A DNA stretch of 64,000 bases from Roseiconus lacunae (GTDB taxonomy: Bacteria; Planctomycetota; Planctomycetia; Pirellulales; Pirellulaceae). The notes under the pieces are model-generated. The model was given only the letters and a program-made list of their open reading frames with translations, was not told the origin of the DNA and searched no databases. The stretch covers positions 1 through 64,000 of the forward strand of contig NZ_VSZO01000001.1 of the NCBI RefSeq assembly GCF_008312935.1, read 5' to 3'. Of the stretch, positions 17,709 to 27,101 are shown piece by piece; within the stretch, counting starts at the first letter, position 1; the number at the start of each line of letters is the position of its first letter. The position numbers and the translations under genes were made by a program.

Positions 17709-20372
17709 TTAGTCGTCCTTGGAATACAACCGCAGCAGTGATTGGTAAAATTCGCGAGCATGATCGTAGGCGGCTTTCGCGTCGGCCTGTTCTGCGGCGG
17801 CATAGGTGTCACGTTTTGATTTCCAACATTGCTCAACACCCGCAAGGCACCAGCGAACACTTTCGATTGGTCCTCGAATCGGTGTGCCGTCGACGACGAC
17901 ATAGATAGGATTCGTGTGTGCGTGCGGGAAAACGCGCAATGCCACCCATCCGCTTTCGTCGAATTGGTGATCGAATGAAAGCGTTTCTAAGGATCCATCG
18001 GTCGGAAGAGTCTGACGAGCCATCAGTTGCCCATTGACGATCAACTCGACTTCGGTTGCCTCGGTGTACTCAAGTAAAGCTGAGGCGTCGACCGAAAAGT
18101 TAGCTGTCTCGCCAGCTTTGACAGAGAGTTCACTGCCTTTGATTCCCAGTTGCACCTGATCACCGCTTGCGTTGGATGCTTCAAAACCTAGCAAATGACA
18201 GAACCCATCGCTGACATAGCTGCGTCCATTGGCGATCGATTGAACCCACTTGGCGAACGTTAACTCACCATCAACTTGGGCGTAGACACGGCCGATCCCC
18301 ACCCGTTCTCCGCTGACGCAGGGAAAATCGGTTTCTCCACTGACGGCGACACGAAGACCACAGTTGAGGACGTGGTACCACATGTTCCATTCGGCGACTC
18401 GTTCGGTATTCATCGCGGAAATGAAGTCGACCGCTGGAATCGGTTTGCCGTCTGGACCGGGAACTTGATGGGTGACGTCCACGATGAATTCGTTGGCACC
18501 AATCCCGTCATAAGCGGGGATGTTGTAGTTGGGTAACTGGTGCTCGCCGTCCTTGCCTTCCGTTTCCGGAAGCCGACCGACGAAGCGATTCAGACCGATC
18601 GAAGAGTGCGCCGGCCCACAGACCGCACCTTGACTTTTTGCCCATCGTAGGGTGTTCAGTCCTAGCGTCGGCCAGTGGTCTTTTGATTCACCACCGGGAT
18701 AGATTTGCTGTTTTAGGTTCAACAAATTCAGATGTCCGGACATGTGCGACCCAAACCCAGAGACCTCGACGTCGTATCGCAGCGTGTACGGATACTCGGA
18801 CTGTTCGGCAACTTCGCCGGTGAAGAATCGTTTCTGATAGTCAAAACAAGGGCCCCAAGTGAGGCAGCAGCCAACCTTCAAGTCCTCACCCATAATGTGG
18901 CGGATCATATCGTTCGGTTTAACGCCCTGTGTGGGATTGTCATAGTGCAAGCAACCGGCGGCATGGATGTGATGATCCCCCGACCACCACCCCAAAGTTG
19001 ACGGATCGACCCAACGACGGACTCGGTAGACGAGTTCAATCGGTTGCTCATCGACCGTGATCGTTTGAGTTTCAGGAATCGTTTCGGGACCACGCGAACA
19101 AGTGATCGTGTATTGTCCGGGTGGTAGTGGCAAAGATTCTCCGTCGGCTCGATAGATATGGCGTTGGAAGAAAAAATCGGGTGCCAAGCGTTTCGACTGG
19201 GCCGGATAAATACGACCTTCATCATCACGGACTTCGAACTTGGCCACCGCCGGCAAGCCTTCTTCGTCGATTACACGAAACGTAACCTGCGTCGCCGGTT
19301 CGCAGGCGAAATTCAGTTCATGCTTTACCCAGTTTTCAGTTCGCTCGGCCGAATAGAGATCGATCCAATCGATTCGCATCGTCCCCGGTTTCATTAACGG
19401 GTCTAAACGCACGCCGGCGAGTTCACCGTCGACATGAAACGGAATCTCATAAAGATGGGCGACACCTGGTTCAAGGATGAAGTTGGCGATCCGATCGGGG
19501 GTAGCATAGGAAACGTCCTTGGTCCACCAATACATTTGGCCTATCCCTTCGGCTTCGGTTTGGGCCCAAAAACGGAGTACCATCGGGCCGCCTTCCGCTT
19601 GGACTTCGGATCCCATGAAAGGGTCGGGGCCGTTGGAGTCGAAAAGGAGTGCTCCCTTGTCCTGACGGACATCGACTTGGTTCATCGCATTCCAGCCGTC
19701 AGTCGACTCATCAAATCGCCATTCGCGAATCAAGTCGCGATCGCCGTTCGGATCACCGGTAACATTGAACTCAAGGATCGCCGACTTCGGGCCTGCATCT
19801 CGGCTATAGATTTGAATGATCCGGTATTCAATTGCCAGTCCACTCAGATTGGCACGCATCGGTTGGCCTTCGAAAGACGATACCTGCATCCAACGCGAAC
19901 CGACTTCGGATTCCGGTGCATACGGTAGCGGACGGGCGTTTGGACTTTCGACAAACAAACGCCCGGTACGGCCATGCGGGTTAAAAACTTTGACCAAAAA
20001 TGTCCGCCAACCTTGTTCTAATAGTTCCGGATTGGCCGCTCCCGGCTGAACATTCACCGGTCCAGAATGTGGAACCCGAACGGTCACCAAGCAAAGCGGA
20101 TCAAAAATCTTTTCGACCGCTTGGGTAACTTGATGGTCCGACTTCAGTTGCCGGGCTGCTTGGAGCATTTCCCGATCGGCCTCACTGATCGGTTTTCCGA
20201 TCACATCCAACGCTTCGGTCAACCGATGCACCTGTGAAAGCATCGGTTGGGCAGGAACGGCGATCGGTTCATCCGCCACTGCGACTAGGCCGGAAGAAAC
20301 GACGATTGTCAGCGAGGCGAGCAACCCCACGGTTCGTCGTAAGAACGTATGGGAAAGGGCGAGTGCGTTCAT
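17709..20372 (-). CDS. CehA/McbA-family metallohydrolase, paralogue 1
   Basis: An exported protein of about 887 residues with a PHP-like metal-dependent hydrolase domain of the CehA/McbA family, named after carbamate-hydrolysing enzymes. The metal motif WWSGDHHIH lies near 466, a later His sits in GPAHSS, and the second Asp motif is VSGETDFP near 679. The first 400 residues look like beta-sandwich domains, one with a carbohydrate-binding look (WRFDESTDGWNAMNQ). ATG 20372 is chosen because a signal peptide follows (FLRRTVGLLASLTIVVSSGL); an in-frame ATG at 20432 sits 4 nt after the upstream stop and would add 20 residues. The natural substrate is unknown. It follows a second family member in the same array. 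Confidence 0.82.
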   Translation of the reverse strand: MNALALSHTFLRRTVGLLASLTIVVSSGLVAVADEPIAVPAQPMLSQVHRLTEALDVIGKPISEADREMLQAARQLKSDHQVTQAVEKIFDPLCLVTVRVPHSGPVNVQPGAANPELLEQGWRTFLVKVFNPHGRTGRLFVESPNARPLPYAPESEVGSRWMQVSSFEGQPMRANLSGLAIEYRIIQIYSRDAGPKSAILEFNVTGDPNGDRDLIREWRFDESTDGWNAMNQVDVRQDKGALLFDSNGPDPFMGSEVQAEGGPMVLRFWAQTEAEGIGQMYWWTKDVSYATPDRIANFILEPGVAHLYEIPFHVDGELAGVRLDPLMKPGTMRIDWIDLYSAERTENWVKHELNFACEPATQVTFRVIDEEGLPAVAKFEVRDDEGRIYPAQSKRLAPDFFFQRHIYRADGESLPLPPGQYTITCSRGPETIPETQTITVDEQPIELVYRVRRWVDPSTLGWWSGDHHIHAAGCLHYDNPTQGVKPNDMIRHIMGEDLKVGCCLTWGPCFDYQKRFFTGEVAEQSEYPYTLRYDVEVSGFGSHMSGHLNLLNLKQQIYPGGESKDHWPTLGLNTLRWAKSQGAVCGPAHSSIGLNRFVGRLPETEGKDGEHQLPNYNIPAYDGIGANEFIVDVTHQVPGPDGKPIPAVDFISAMNTERVAEWNMWYHVLNCGLRVAVSGETDFPCVSGERVGIGRVYAQVDGELTFAKWVQSIANGRSYVSDGFCHLLGFEASNASGDQVQLGIKGSELSVKAGETANFSVDASALLEYTEATEVELIVNGQLMARQTLPTDGSLETLSFDHQFDESGWVALRVFPHAHTNPIYVVVDGTPIRGPIESVRWCLAGVEQCWKSKRDTYAAAEQADAKAAYDHAREFYQSLLRLYSKDD

Positions 20373-20436
20373 AGTGAATCGGATCGAGTGGGATAGGTCG
20401 AGGTGAAACGGCGAGATCATAGACGGCATCACAACG

Positions 20437-23247
20437 CTACGGTGCCGATCCCCAACGCCGTGGTTTTACGTCGAGCAACAGATCCGTTGTCGCTCGGAAA
20501 CCGAGGTCTTGGGTTCCTTGGCCGGCATCACCGACCAAGCGGATCTCGCGAAGGCCGGCTTTGTGGGCGGTCAACTCCACTACCTTGTATTCGTTTGGGT
20601 TTCCGGTGAGATAAATCGATGTGAATGGGCTATCGATGACTCGAATAGAACACCAATCGGCTGGTAGCGGCGAGGCAAACGAAAGATCAAAACCGGTGAT
20701 ATTCAGAGGCGCCGTCACTCCGGCGATGTTTTCGACTTCAATAAGAAACCGCTGCGGACGGTCCTGACGAAGCTCAATGCGATCGCGTGTCGATGCGATC
20801 TTGACACGCGATTCAGGATTAACGGAAACCTTCAGTAGCGTTAGTTCCTCCAGTGCCTTCTTAGTCGTTCGTGGACCGGTGGCTTGATGCAATTGTTGGA
20901 TCGTTTGGACAGTTCGCGTGGGATCTCCGAACCGACGAATCACGTTGATCAAACGGTCTCGCATCGTTTGCCACGGCTCGACAAGTGACCGAGCCGACTT
21001 GCGTTGCAATTCAAGCTGTTCGTACATCGCGATGCCGTCTTCCATGTACGTGATCGCTTCATGTAACTGCGCATCGGTTGCGAAACGTCCTTTGGTTTGG
21101 ATATCCCGAATGTGCTCTCGGATTCGAGACCGCCAATAGGCAGCAGCTGCTGGATCGAAACGGGGTTGTCCATCGACGGTGACGTAAATCGGACTGGTGT
21201 GTCCGATTCCCGGACCGAGAATCGCATTGAAATTCCCGAACCCGAAGTCGGATCGCCCGTCGTTTCGATTGCTGCATCGGGCCACGATCCAGCGGCTGTG
21301 TTCTGCAGGGATCGTCAGCTTTAGTTCACCTCGGTTCGCATCGATCCGTTTTTCAGCGACGACGGTTCCGTTAGAAACAATCTGTGCGACGCCAATTCGG
21401 TCGCGTGAAACGAACTTGGCAACGATCTTTAGCGGTTCTTGCGGTCCCGTGTCGAATACATCACCGATTTTGCCATCGCTGACCGAGAGATAAATCATCG
21501 GCCCCGAGGTTGTGAACGTGCGTCCCTCGCGAATCCCTTCGATCCACCGACTGTATGAGAGCGGCGGTTCGACGTTGACAAAGGTTCGGGCGGCACCAAG
21601 TGTTCTCGCCGGATGATCGCTTCCGTTGCTGAGCGGCAGACGGAAACCGCAGTCCAGCAACCGGTAGTATTCCGAGGGTTCCATCTGATCAAGTGAATCG
21701 GTCAATCGATGGATTACGTTGACGGGAACATCTTTGTTGCCACCGGTGCCGTGAGCTTCAATGCTGATTCCCCCCTGCTGCCGACAGGATTCGATTGCGG
21801 TTCGATTCAGTGGATAATCCAACGCGTCCGGACCGGCGATGATCGCACCAGTTCCGATCGGCTGAACCAGCCAATCGAGGTTGAGAAAACAAAGGTGACC
21901 GTACAGATCTTCGTTTCGGTACTCTTCGCCCATCTGGACGTGATAAATGGAATCGCTGATCGCATCGATCGGTCCCATCGGTGCTTGAGATGGTTTGATA
22001 AATGCATGGCTTGCTTGCCGTTGTAACAACGTCAAATTATTGACCACTTGCACTCCCTCAGCCCGTTGGACGACAGACAGAAGTTCCAGCGGTTCATCGA
22101 CGTTCCATTGGTTGGTGACCCAGTGCACGTGCGTGTCTCCGGAAACCCAGTCGGTTTGCGGTAGGTCTTTGATCGGTTGGCATTGAAGCTGTAGCCGTCC
22201 TGTCCGGCGTGATTGTGCATCGATTACCACTCGCTGACGCTCAACTTCGAATCCTTGTTCGGCGGTGACGGTAGTAAGGCCCGGTGGAACAGTCATCGAT
22301 ACGTCGCCATCGACATAAAAGTGGCGAACTTTCTTCCAGACATCGATCGGCGGGTAGACCACCAGCTTTTCGGTCAGTGTCGACTTGTTAGCCAAACTTC
22401 CCCCGTGGCGATAGACGCCATCGCTGCACCGCACTAAGACGCGCGATGCGGTTGGCTGTCCGTTGAGAGTGACACTTGCATGAATTGTTGCCGGATCGGT
22501 CAACTCGATCGGTACCGTGACATCTCGTAAACGCTGACCGGACGATGCGACCATCGGCAGAGGCAAGGTGTCAGTCACCGCTTCGGCGTCGTAGCGTAGC
22601 GTCAAGCAAACGCTGGACGCGGTATGCGACGACACGTTGAACTGCTCTGCCGAAGTCGCTTCGATGGCGGAGTCAGTCGCGTTTTTGATCCGAAGTCGCA
22701 ACTCACGATGATCATCGTTAATGATTGTGACGAGCAGCGGTGATGGGATCGTTCGGCAGAACGAAAGTTTCGTCGATGGATCGAGCGGTGCCAACGATCG
22801 ACCGTCCCATCGTAGTTTGATCGCTGGTAAGGTCGCGTGCAGTTGCCGTACCACGCGTTCACGTTTGTCGCGCAGTGATTGCTCTGTCAACGCATCGGGT
22901 GATTGGCGAAGCCACTGGCGTTCTTCCCAGGCCTGTCGAATCAAGGCGTCATGAAGGTCGGAGGGCCAGTGCGAAAGCAGGAAAGAAAACAACTGAAACG
23001 CTTGTTCGGATTGCTCATAGGCACGACGTTCGTGGGGCGCATCACCCGAGTGATTTTTCGCGAGGTGTCCTTCATGTGCGACCGCGGCGGGCGCGAGCAG
23101 CACGAGGGTAAGGAGCATCGCACCAAACCGTCTTAGCGTACCGATCGGACGTGACAGTCGTTGCGTGGTGCGGCTGCTTGGATCCGCTTCAACTGGTGAA
23201 AGGAAGGCGGTCATCGAATCACCGGGATTGTCGCAAGGGAATATCAT
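20437..23247 (-). CDS. CehA/McbA-family metallohydrolase, paralogue 2
   Basis: A 936-residue exported paralogue of the next gene. The metal motif is WVSGDTHVHW near 374, with ISIEAHGTGGN and LSNGSDHPAR (near 542) as the later ligands, so the site looks complete. An export signal lies at about 38-58 (FGAMLLTLVLLAPAAVA), which leaves a long lead; ATG 23118 would give a normal signal peptide, whereas ATG 23247 overlaps the upstream stop by 4 nt. The part after the catalytic domain ends in a long helical stretch and a C-terminal beta domain. Only 4 nt or one short leader separates it from paralogue 1, so both are co-expressed and may act on related substrates. Confidence 0.82.
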   Translation of the reverse strand: MIFPCDNPGDSMTAFLSPVEADPSSRTTQRLSRPIGTLRRFGAMLLTLVLLAPAAVAHEGHLAKNHSGDAPHERRAYEQSEQAFQLFSFLLSHWPSDLHDALIRQAWEERQWLRQSPDALTEQSLRDKRERVVRQLHATLPAIKLRWDGRSLAPLDPSTKLSFCRTIPSPLLVTIINDDHRELRLRIKNATDSAIEATSAEQFNVSSHTASSVCLTLRYDAEAVTDTLPLPMVASSGQRLRDVTVPIELTDPATIHASVTLNGQPTASRVLVRCSDGVYRHGGSLANKSTLTEKLVVYPPIDVWKKVRHFYVDGDVSMTVPPGLTTVTAEQGFEVERQRVVIDAQSRRTGRLQLQCQPIKDLPQTDWVSGDTHVHWVTNQWNVDEPLELLSVVQRAEGVQVVNNLTLLQRQASHAFIKPSQAPMGPIDAISDSIYHVQMGEEYRNEDLYGHLCFLNLDWLVQPIGTGAIIAGPDALDYPLNRTAIESCRQQGGISIEAHGTGGNKDVPVNVIHRLTDSLDQMEPSEYYRLLDCGFRLPLSNGSDHPARTLGAARTFVNVEPPLSYSRWIEGIREGRTFTTSGPMIYLSVSDGKIGDVFDTGPQEPLKIVAKFVSRDRIGVAQIVSNGTVVAEKRIDANRGELKLTIPAEHSRWIVARCSNRNDGRSDFGFGNFNAILGPGIGHTSPIYVTVDGQPRFDPAAAAYWRSRIREHIRDIQTKGRFATDAQLHEAITYMEDGIAMYEQLELQRKSARSLVEPWQTMRDRLINVIRRFGDPTRTVQTIQQLHQATGPRTTKKALEELTLLKVSVNPESRVKIASTRDRIELRQDRPQRFLIEVENIAGVTAPLNITGFDLSFASPLPADWCSIRVIDSPFTSIYLTGNPNEYKVVELTAHKAGLREIRLVGDAGQGTQDLGFRATTDLLLDVKPRRWGSAP

Positions 23248-24431
23248 TGGGCAGCGGGCAGCGATAATGCGTTGATTTGACGATCAAACTCTAACGCCGT
23301 GTGGCTGAGCGTATGCATTTCTGTGTCGGGGGCCACGCGATTTGGATACTGATACCAGCCTTCAAGAACGTAGCGATCCGGACGTCCGCCGTGTTCGTGG
23401 TAACGGTGCAGGTATTCGAGGGAGCGTTTTGCGAAGGCTTCGTTTGAGGTTGCACCGCCGTATTCCGAGTTGACAATCAATTCAAATCGCAATCCAGCCT
23501 TACGGGTGATTTGTTCAAGTTCGCGAATACGAGCCATCCAATCAACCGTTTTAGGATCACGGATTGGAGTCGGCCATTTGGTCCCCGCCAGCTTGAATTC
23601 GCCCGTTGTGAATTCGTAGGGATGGTCGACACGTAAGCCTTCCAAACGCACACCGGCTTGCTGGCAACGTTGAATCAAGAGTTCCACCGCCGGTTTGTAA
23701 TCGCCCCAATAAGCTCCCTCTGGACCACTGGCCCAATAGGCGATGTCGCCTCGCCATCCCCAGTTCGGAAAGTTCGTGAGGACGACAAATCTGATTTGCG
23801 GATGAGACTCCTGCCAAACTTGCATATAGCGGATGATTTCTTCGACCGCTTGCGACGTGTCCTTCAGTCCGACCGCTTCACCCTTCGGAGTTGTCCGACC
23901 ATTGTCCGCTCCCGGATAAAGCAAACGGCGAATCGGGCCGTCCAACGCAATCAAATCGATTCCGCCGGCGGCATCGATCAGGTTTTGCAACTTTTTCATC
24001 TCTACGCGTGCGGTCAATTCACCCACGCCGGATGTGACGTTTAAGCGAACCTTCTCCTGAATCGGTGTTTGGGTTGACTGACCGGTGAACACCTCGGGAA
24101 TCGATTCCCAATCGAAGTAGCCGCCACTGACGCCGACTTGAATTTTATGTATGCGAAGTGACTGACAAAAAGCAGTCAAGTTCTCGCGTGGGACTTTGTA
24201 AGCGATCATGTTGATGTAGAACTCAATGCCATCGATCGCCTTGCTCGCCGCCGGCCAGCGTTCGGTCGGATTCCCCAGTCGTTCAGGGTTATAATGTCCG
24301 AGCCAAAGTTCTGGCGCATTCACCGTGGTTGATCCATCGTCAGCGATGGACGTTTGCGACGCATCCTCGGCGCAGACGCCACAGCTAAGACAAACAAGTG
24401 TTGCGGCTATCATCGCCCGCCAAGAGTGCAT
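23244..24431 (-). CDS. Secreted protein of unknown function, possible TIM-barrel enzyme
   Basis: I cannot assign this 395-residue protein. A signal peptide is clear from ATG 24431 (MHSWRAMIAATLVCLSCGVC); the longer frame from 24482 adds 17 residues. The order of segments, IDGIEFYINMIAY, KIQVGVSGGYFDW, GIDLIALDGPI, IRFVVLTNFPNWGW, VRLEGLRVDHPYE and LRFELIVNSEYGG, alternates strands and helices and has acidic residues at strand ends, much like glycoside-hydrolase TIM barrels. That is a fold guess, not a family match. It sits between the deacetylase gene and two metallohydrolase genes and overlaps the latter by 4 nt, which points to a shared job in glycan breakdown. Confidence 0.72.
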   Translation of the reverse strand: MHSWRAMIAATLVCLSCGVCAEDASQTSIADDGSTTVNAPELWLGHYNPERLGNPTERWPAASKAIDGIEFYINMIAYKVPRENLTAFCQSLRIHKIQVGVSGGYFDWESIPEVFTGQSTQTPIQEKVRLNVTSGVGELTARVEMKKLQNLIDAAGGIDLIALDGPIRRLLYPGADNGRTTPKGEAVGLKDTSQAVEEIIRYMQVWQESHPQIRFVVLTNFPNWGWRGDIAYWASGPEGAYWGDYKPAVELLIQRCQQAGVRLEGLRVDHPYEFTTGEFKLAGTKWPTPIRDPKTVDWMARIRELEQITRKAGLRFELIVNSEYGGATSNEAFAKRSLEYLHRYHEHGGRPDRYVLEGWYQYPNRVAPDTEMHTLSHTALEFDRQINALSLPAAQ

Positions 24432-24557
24432 TGACGGTGAAGGTACGAAGTCGAGATCGGTCGGATTCTGTATCAGAAGCATCGGTAGGAGACGATCTGG
24501 CGAGGCAGTGGGTGGGAAATGAATGAAAGGGAACGGACAGTCAAAAACCTTTGACCG

Positions 24558-26600
24558 TCAATTGGCGGCATATTTGATGTCACGAAAACGTTCTCTGGTC
24601 GCGGGGTCCGCGAGACGGAAGAAACATGCAGAAAGACGCTGCGTGCCGACGTTCAATCGGCATCCCGGATAGACAATTGCAATCGTATTTTCACCGGACT
24701 TGAGTGTGACGCGTGCGGAGTGATTGTGCGACGGTTCAATCACTTCGCCATTGATGACGACAGTGGTGATTGACGGATGGCTGACCACCAAGTCGGCTTG
24801 ACGATCATCGGGAGAAGTGACGACCGTTCGCAACGCATAGGTCGGCGATTCGGCATCCCACGTTCCCGTCGTGCGAACGTATTCTGGATTCATCCATTCT
24901 TGATTGATGTATCCGTCGCGGGCATTCGTTCGCCAACTCAAGCTTTGGCTATCTAGTATTTCCCATCGTTCGGCAGCAAAGTTCTGTTGAGCCAAACGAA
25001 TCAGTTCTTCTTCTGAGTTGGCTTGCGCCGGAACAGGCCCAAGGATTGCAAACCCATTTAGTGGAAGCGACTCATCCGGGGATTCTCCGGATCGCTGGCA
25101 GGTCAAATGAACCCGACCACACTGACCTTCGGATTCGAAGTCAATTTCTGCGGCGAAGTGTTCGTTTCCCCAGGACAAGTCAGACGCGTCGGTGGGACGT
25201 AATTGAACTTGGGCGATGAGTGACTGGGGTACGGTTTGGTCGGCTCGTTGAGTTTCGGTGACGACTCGATAGGCGATCGGAACACGCCACCGAATTCGAT
25301 TGATCCGGACCGGTTCGTCTTCGTCCCAGGACATTCGAATCTTCAACGTGTTCCCGTCGATTGCCAAGCGGCCTCGAAGCGATGGAAAGTCGTTGTCTTC
25401 GGAGGAACCTTGCCGATCGCGTTGGTTGCTTGGATTGGCGATGTGAGCAATTTTTTCGGGGAGTGTTTCATCGTTTGGATGGCCGAGGTGGAACATCACT
25501 CGCGTTCGATCATCGTTTGACGAACGCGTGACGGTTGCATCGGACACATCGATCAATTCAATATCACTCGCGTCGACCCCGATGACTTCAAACGTCAGCG
25601 GGGTCGTATCGTTGAGGTCCAATAATCTGGGTCGACGTATTTGGACGACGATCTGTTTTTTGTTTCGAGAAACTTGCTCGATCGATGTCTTACGATACTG
25701 GCGGCGATAGGCTGCGTACTGGTTTTGATTGCAGTGCCAAACATCTTTCAAATCAGCTAGGAATTTCAGGCGTTTGCGAAGCTCGGAATAATCGTAATGC
25801 AGGCGTTGCGTTCCGTACCAAGCATGCATCGAGTTCGAAATCATCGGGGAACGATCGCCGACTTCCGGATCATCGTAGGCCCATTGAACCGCTTGTTCGA
25901 ATTGCTCGAAGGTTTGATTTTCCGGGGGCATGATCGGACTGAGTTCATGCGGTAGATCCACCTTGTCAAAGAATCCGACAAATTCTGCGATGTGATAGTA
26001 CCCGGCCCGAGAAAGGGTTCGCAGCGTCCGATCGAGGACGACATTCCCTTCCGGGGGCGGCGCGAGATCAACAAAGGAGTACGCATAGGAAATCACCGGC
26101 CTGTCGAGTGCGGCTTCCCAGGCGATTCGAACGTTCGACATTTCGGCGAACGTCCGGTTGCTGTGGAAGTATGTGATGAAAGGATGGGTTTCAGAGTGAC
26201 CTCCGATGGAGTTTCCGCCAGACAGGAGTTTTTGTGCCACTGGCAAGTAGTCGGCGGGCTTGTTCTCTGGTGAAAACGTACGTCCGTTGAGATACCACGT
26301 TCCTCGAATACCGAACGCTTCCATTTCCGTTCGGGCACCAAGATTATCGCTGGTCCAGTTGTCATCCCAGCGGCAGGAAACCGCGCGATGATGCCCGTCG
26401 AAGAGCGGCAACGGCTTGACATTGGCTTGTTTCGCCGATTCTGTATCGACGAATCGAATCTTGATTTGCTGGACATAAGAGTCCGCGAAGGGTTGAGGTG
26501 ATTCTCCGCAAGCGATCGGCCCCACCAAGAGGCCAAGGCAAAGCACGCCGGACTTAATGAGCCGTCTAAACAATGGCGTTTCCTTCGTTTGAAAGGTCAT
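24558..26600 (-). CDS. Secreted NodB-type polysaccharide deacetylase-like protein
   Basis: A protein of about 680 residues with a signal peptide (SGVLCLGLLVGPIACGES) and an N-terminal NodB-homology domain. The two signature motifs are seen: RWDDNW with the catalytic and metal Asp pair, and GGHSETHP with the metal His residues, followed by an Arg/Tyr-rich stretch. These enzymes remove N- or O-acetyl groups from sugars in a metal-dependent way. Residues beyond about 330 form beta-rich domains without a clear match, perhaps for sugar binding (TVVINGEVIEPSHNHSARVT). ATG 26600 is preferred over the frame start at 26696, because the extra leader overlaps a repeat element and lacks signal features. 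It heads the enzyme part of the array. Confidence 0.82.
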   Translation of the reverse strand: MTFQTKETPLFRRLIKSGVLCLGLLVGPIACGESPQPFADSYVQQIKIRFVDTESAKQANVKPLPLFDGHHRAVSCRWDDNWTSDNLGARTEMEAFGIRGTWYLNGRTFSPENKPADYLPVAQKLLSGGNSIGGHSETHPFITYFHSNRTFAEMSNVRIAWEAALDRPVISYAYSFVDLAPPPEGNVVLDRTLRTLSRAGYYHIAEFVGFFDKVDLPHELSPIMPPENQTFEQFEQAVQWAYDDPEVGDRSPMISNSMHAWYGTQRLHYDYSELRKRLKFLADLKDVWHCNQNQYAAYRRQYRKTSIEQVSRNKKQIVVQIRRPRLLDLNDTTPLTFEVIGVDASDIELIDVSDATVTRSSNDDRTRVMFHLGHPNDETLPEKIAHIANPSNQRDRQGSSEDNDFPSLRGRLAIDGNTLKIRMSWDEDEPVRINRIRWRVPIAYRVVTETQRADQTVPQSLIAQVQLRPTDASDLSWGNEHFAAEIDFESEGQCGRVHLTCQRSGESPDESLPLNGFAILGPVPAQANSEEELIRLAQQNFAAERWEILDSQSLSWRTNARDGYINQEWMNPEYVRTTGTWDAESPTYALRTVVTSPDDRQADLVVSHPSITTVVINGEVIEPSHNHSARVTLKSGENTIAIVYPGCRLNVGTQRLSACFFRLADPATRERFRDIKYAAN

Positions 26601-26673
26601 GGTGTCAATGGTTCGGTGATGTCTGCTGATCGCCCAGCAGCTTGTTGGCAGCGGCCCGAAAAGATGGGGACCT

Positions 26674-26693
26674 CGGCTAGCGCCGTCGGCTGA
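26674..26693. repeat. Single copy of a dispersed GGCTAnCGCC element
   Basis: CGGCTAGCGCCGTCGGCTGA resembles GGCTAACGCCCGTCGGCTGA at 27047-27066 and the reverse complement of the tandem repeat core at 30993. It lies upstream of the deacetylase gene. Confidence 0.5.
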
Positions 26694-26731
26694 CATTGAC
26701 GCACCTGATCCATAGGCTCTGTTACGGGGCG

Positions 26732-26917
26732 TTATCGTTGGCCGGGCAAATTGGATTGCCGAGCCATCTTTTCCTGAAACTTGGCAAACTCTTGCCGTTT
26801 CGCTTCGAGCTTTTGTTCATCAGGAGGTTCGACCACTTGATTACCACTGCCACCACAACCACTGACGATGGCTAGGGAAAAACAAAACAGAGACAACGTG
26901 CAGATTGATTTGAACAT
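26732..26917 (-). CDS. Small lipoprotein downstream of a DUF1559 gene
   Basis: A 61-residue predicted lipoprotein. The signal peptide ends in the lipobox IVSGC, with the lipidated Cys at position 21. The mature part is short, charged and probably helical (KLEAKRQEFAKFQEKMARQ). ATG 26917 is used, although a GTG directly before it is in frame. It lies 184 nt after the DUF1559 gene on the same strand. Two other lipoproteins of 58 and 66 residues lie near the other DUF1559 genes in this window (40330-40506 and 44894-45094), so a link to those pseudopilin-like proteins is likely. No function is known to me. Confidence 0.75.
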   Translation of the reverse strand: MFKSICTLSLFCFSLAIVSGCGGSGNQVVEPPDEQKLEAKRQEFAKFQEKMARQSNLPGQR

Positions 26918-27014
26918 CACGAGGTGGATGAAGGGATGTGGAAGAAGTGGTTCGAGTAAACTGTCGTCGAAGGACTAGTGCTTCGTCCCCATTCGATTTT
27001 AGGATTAGCCGCAT

Positions 27015-27056
27015 GGCGTTAGCCGCGGATCCGGTCCAATAACCGGGGCTAACGCC
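27015..27056. repeat. Hairpin-forming dispersed repeat
   Basis: GGCGTTAGCC at the left end pairs with GGCTAACGCC at the right end, with a partly paired interior (CGGATCCGGT and ACCGGGG). The word GGCGTTAGCCGC also occurs in the tandem repeats at 30993-31124, so these are members of one repeat family. It lies between the DUF1559 gene and the small lipoprotein gene and could end or stabilise transcripts; the role is unknown. Confidence 0.65.
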
Positions 27057-27101
27057 CGTCGGCTGAAGACAGTAACCCGCCTTTTCAAATGGAACGAAGG
27101 C

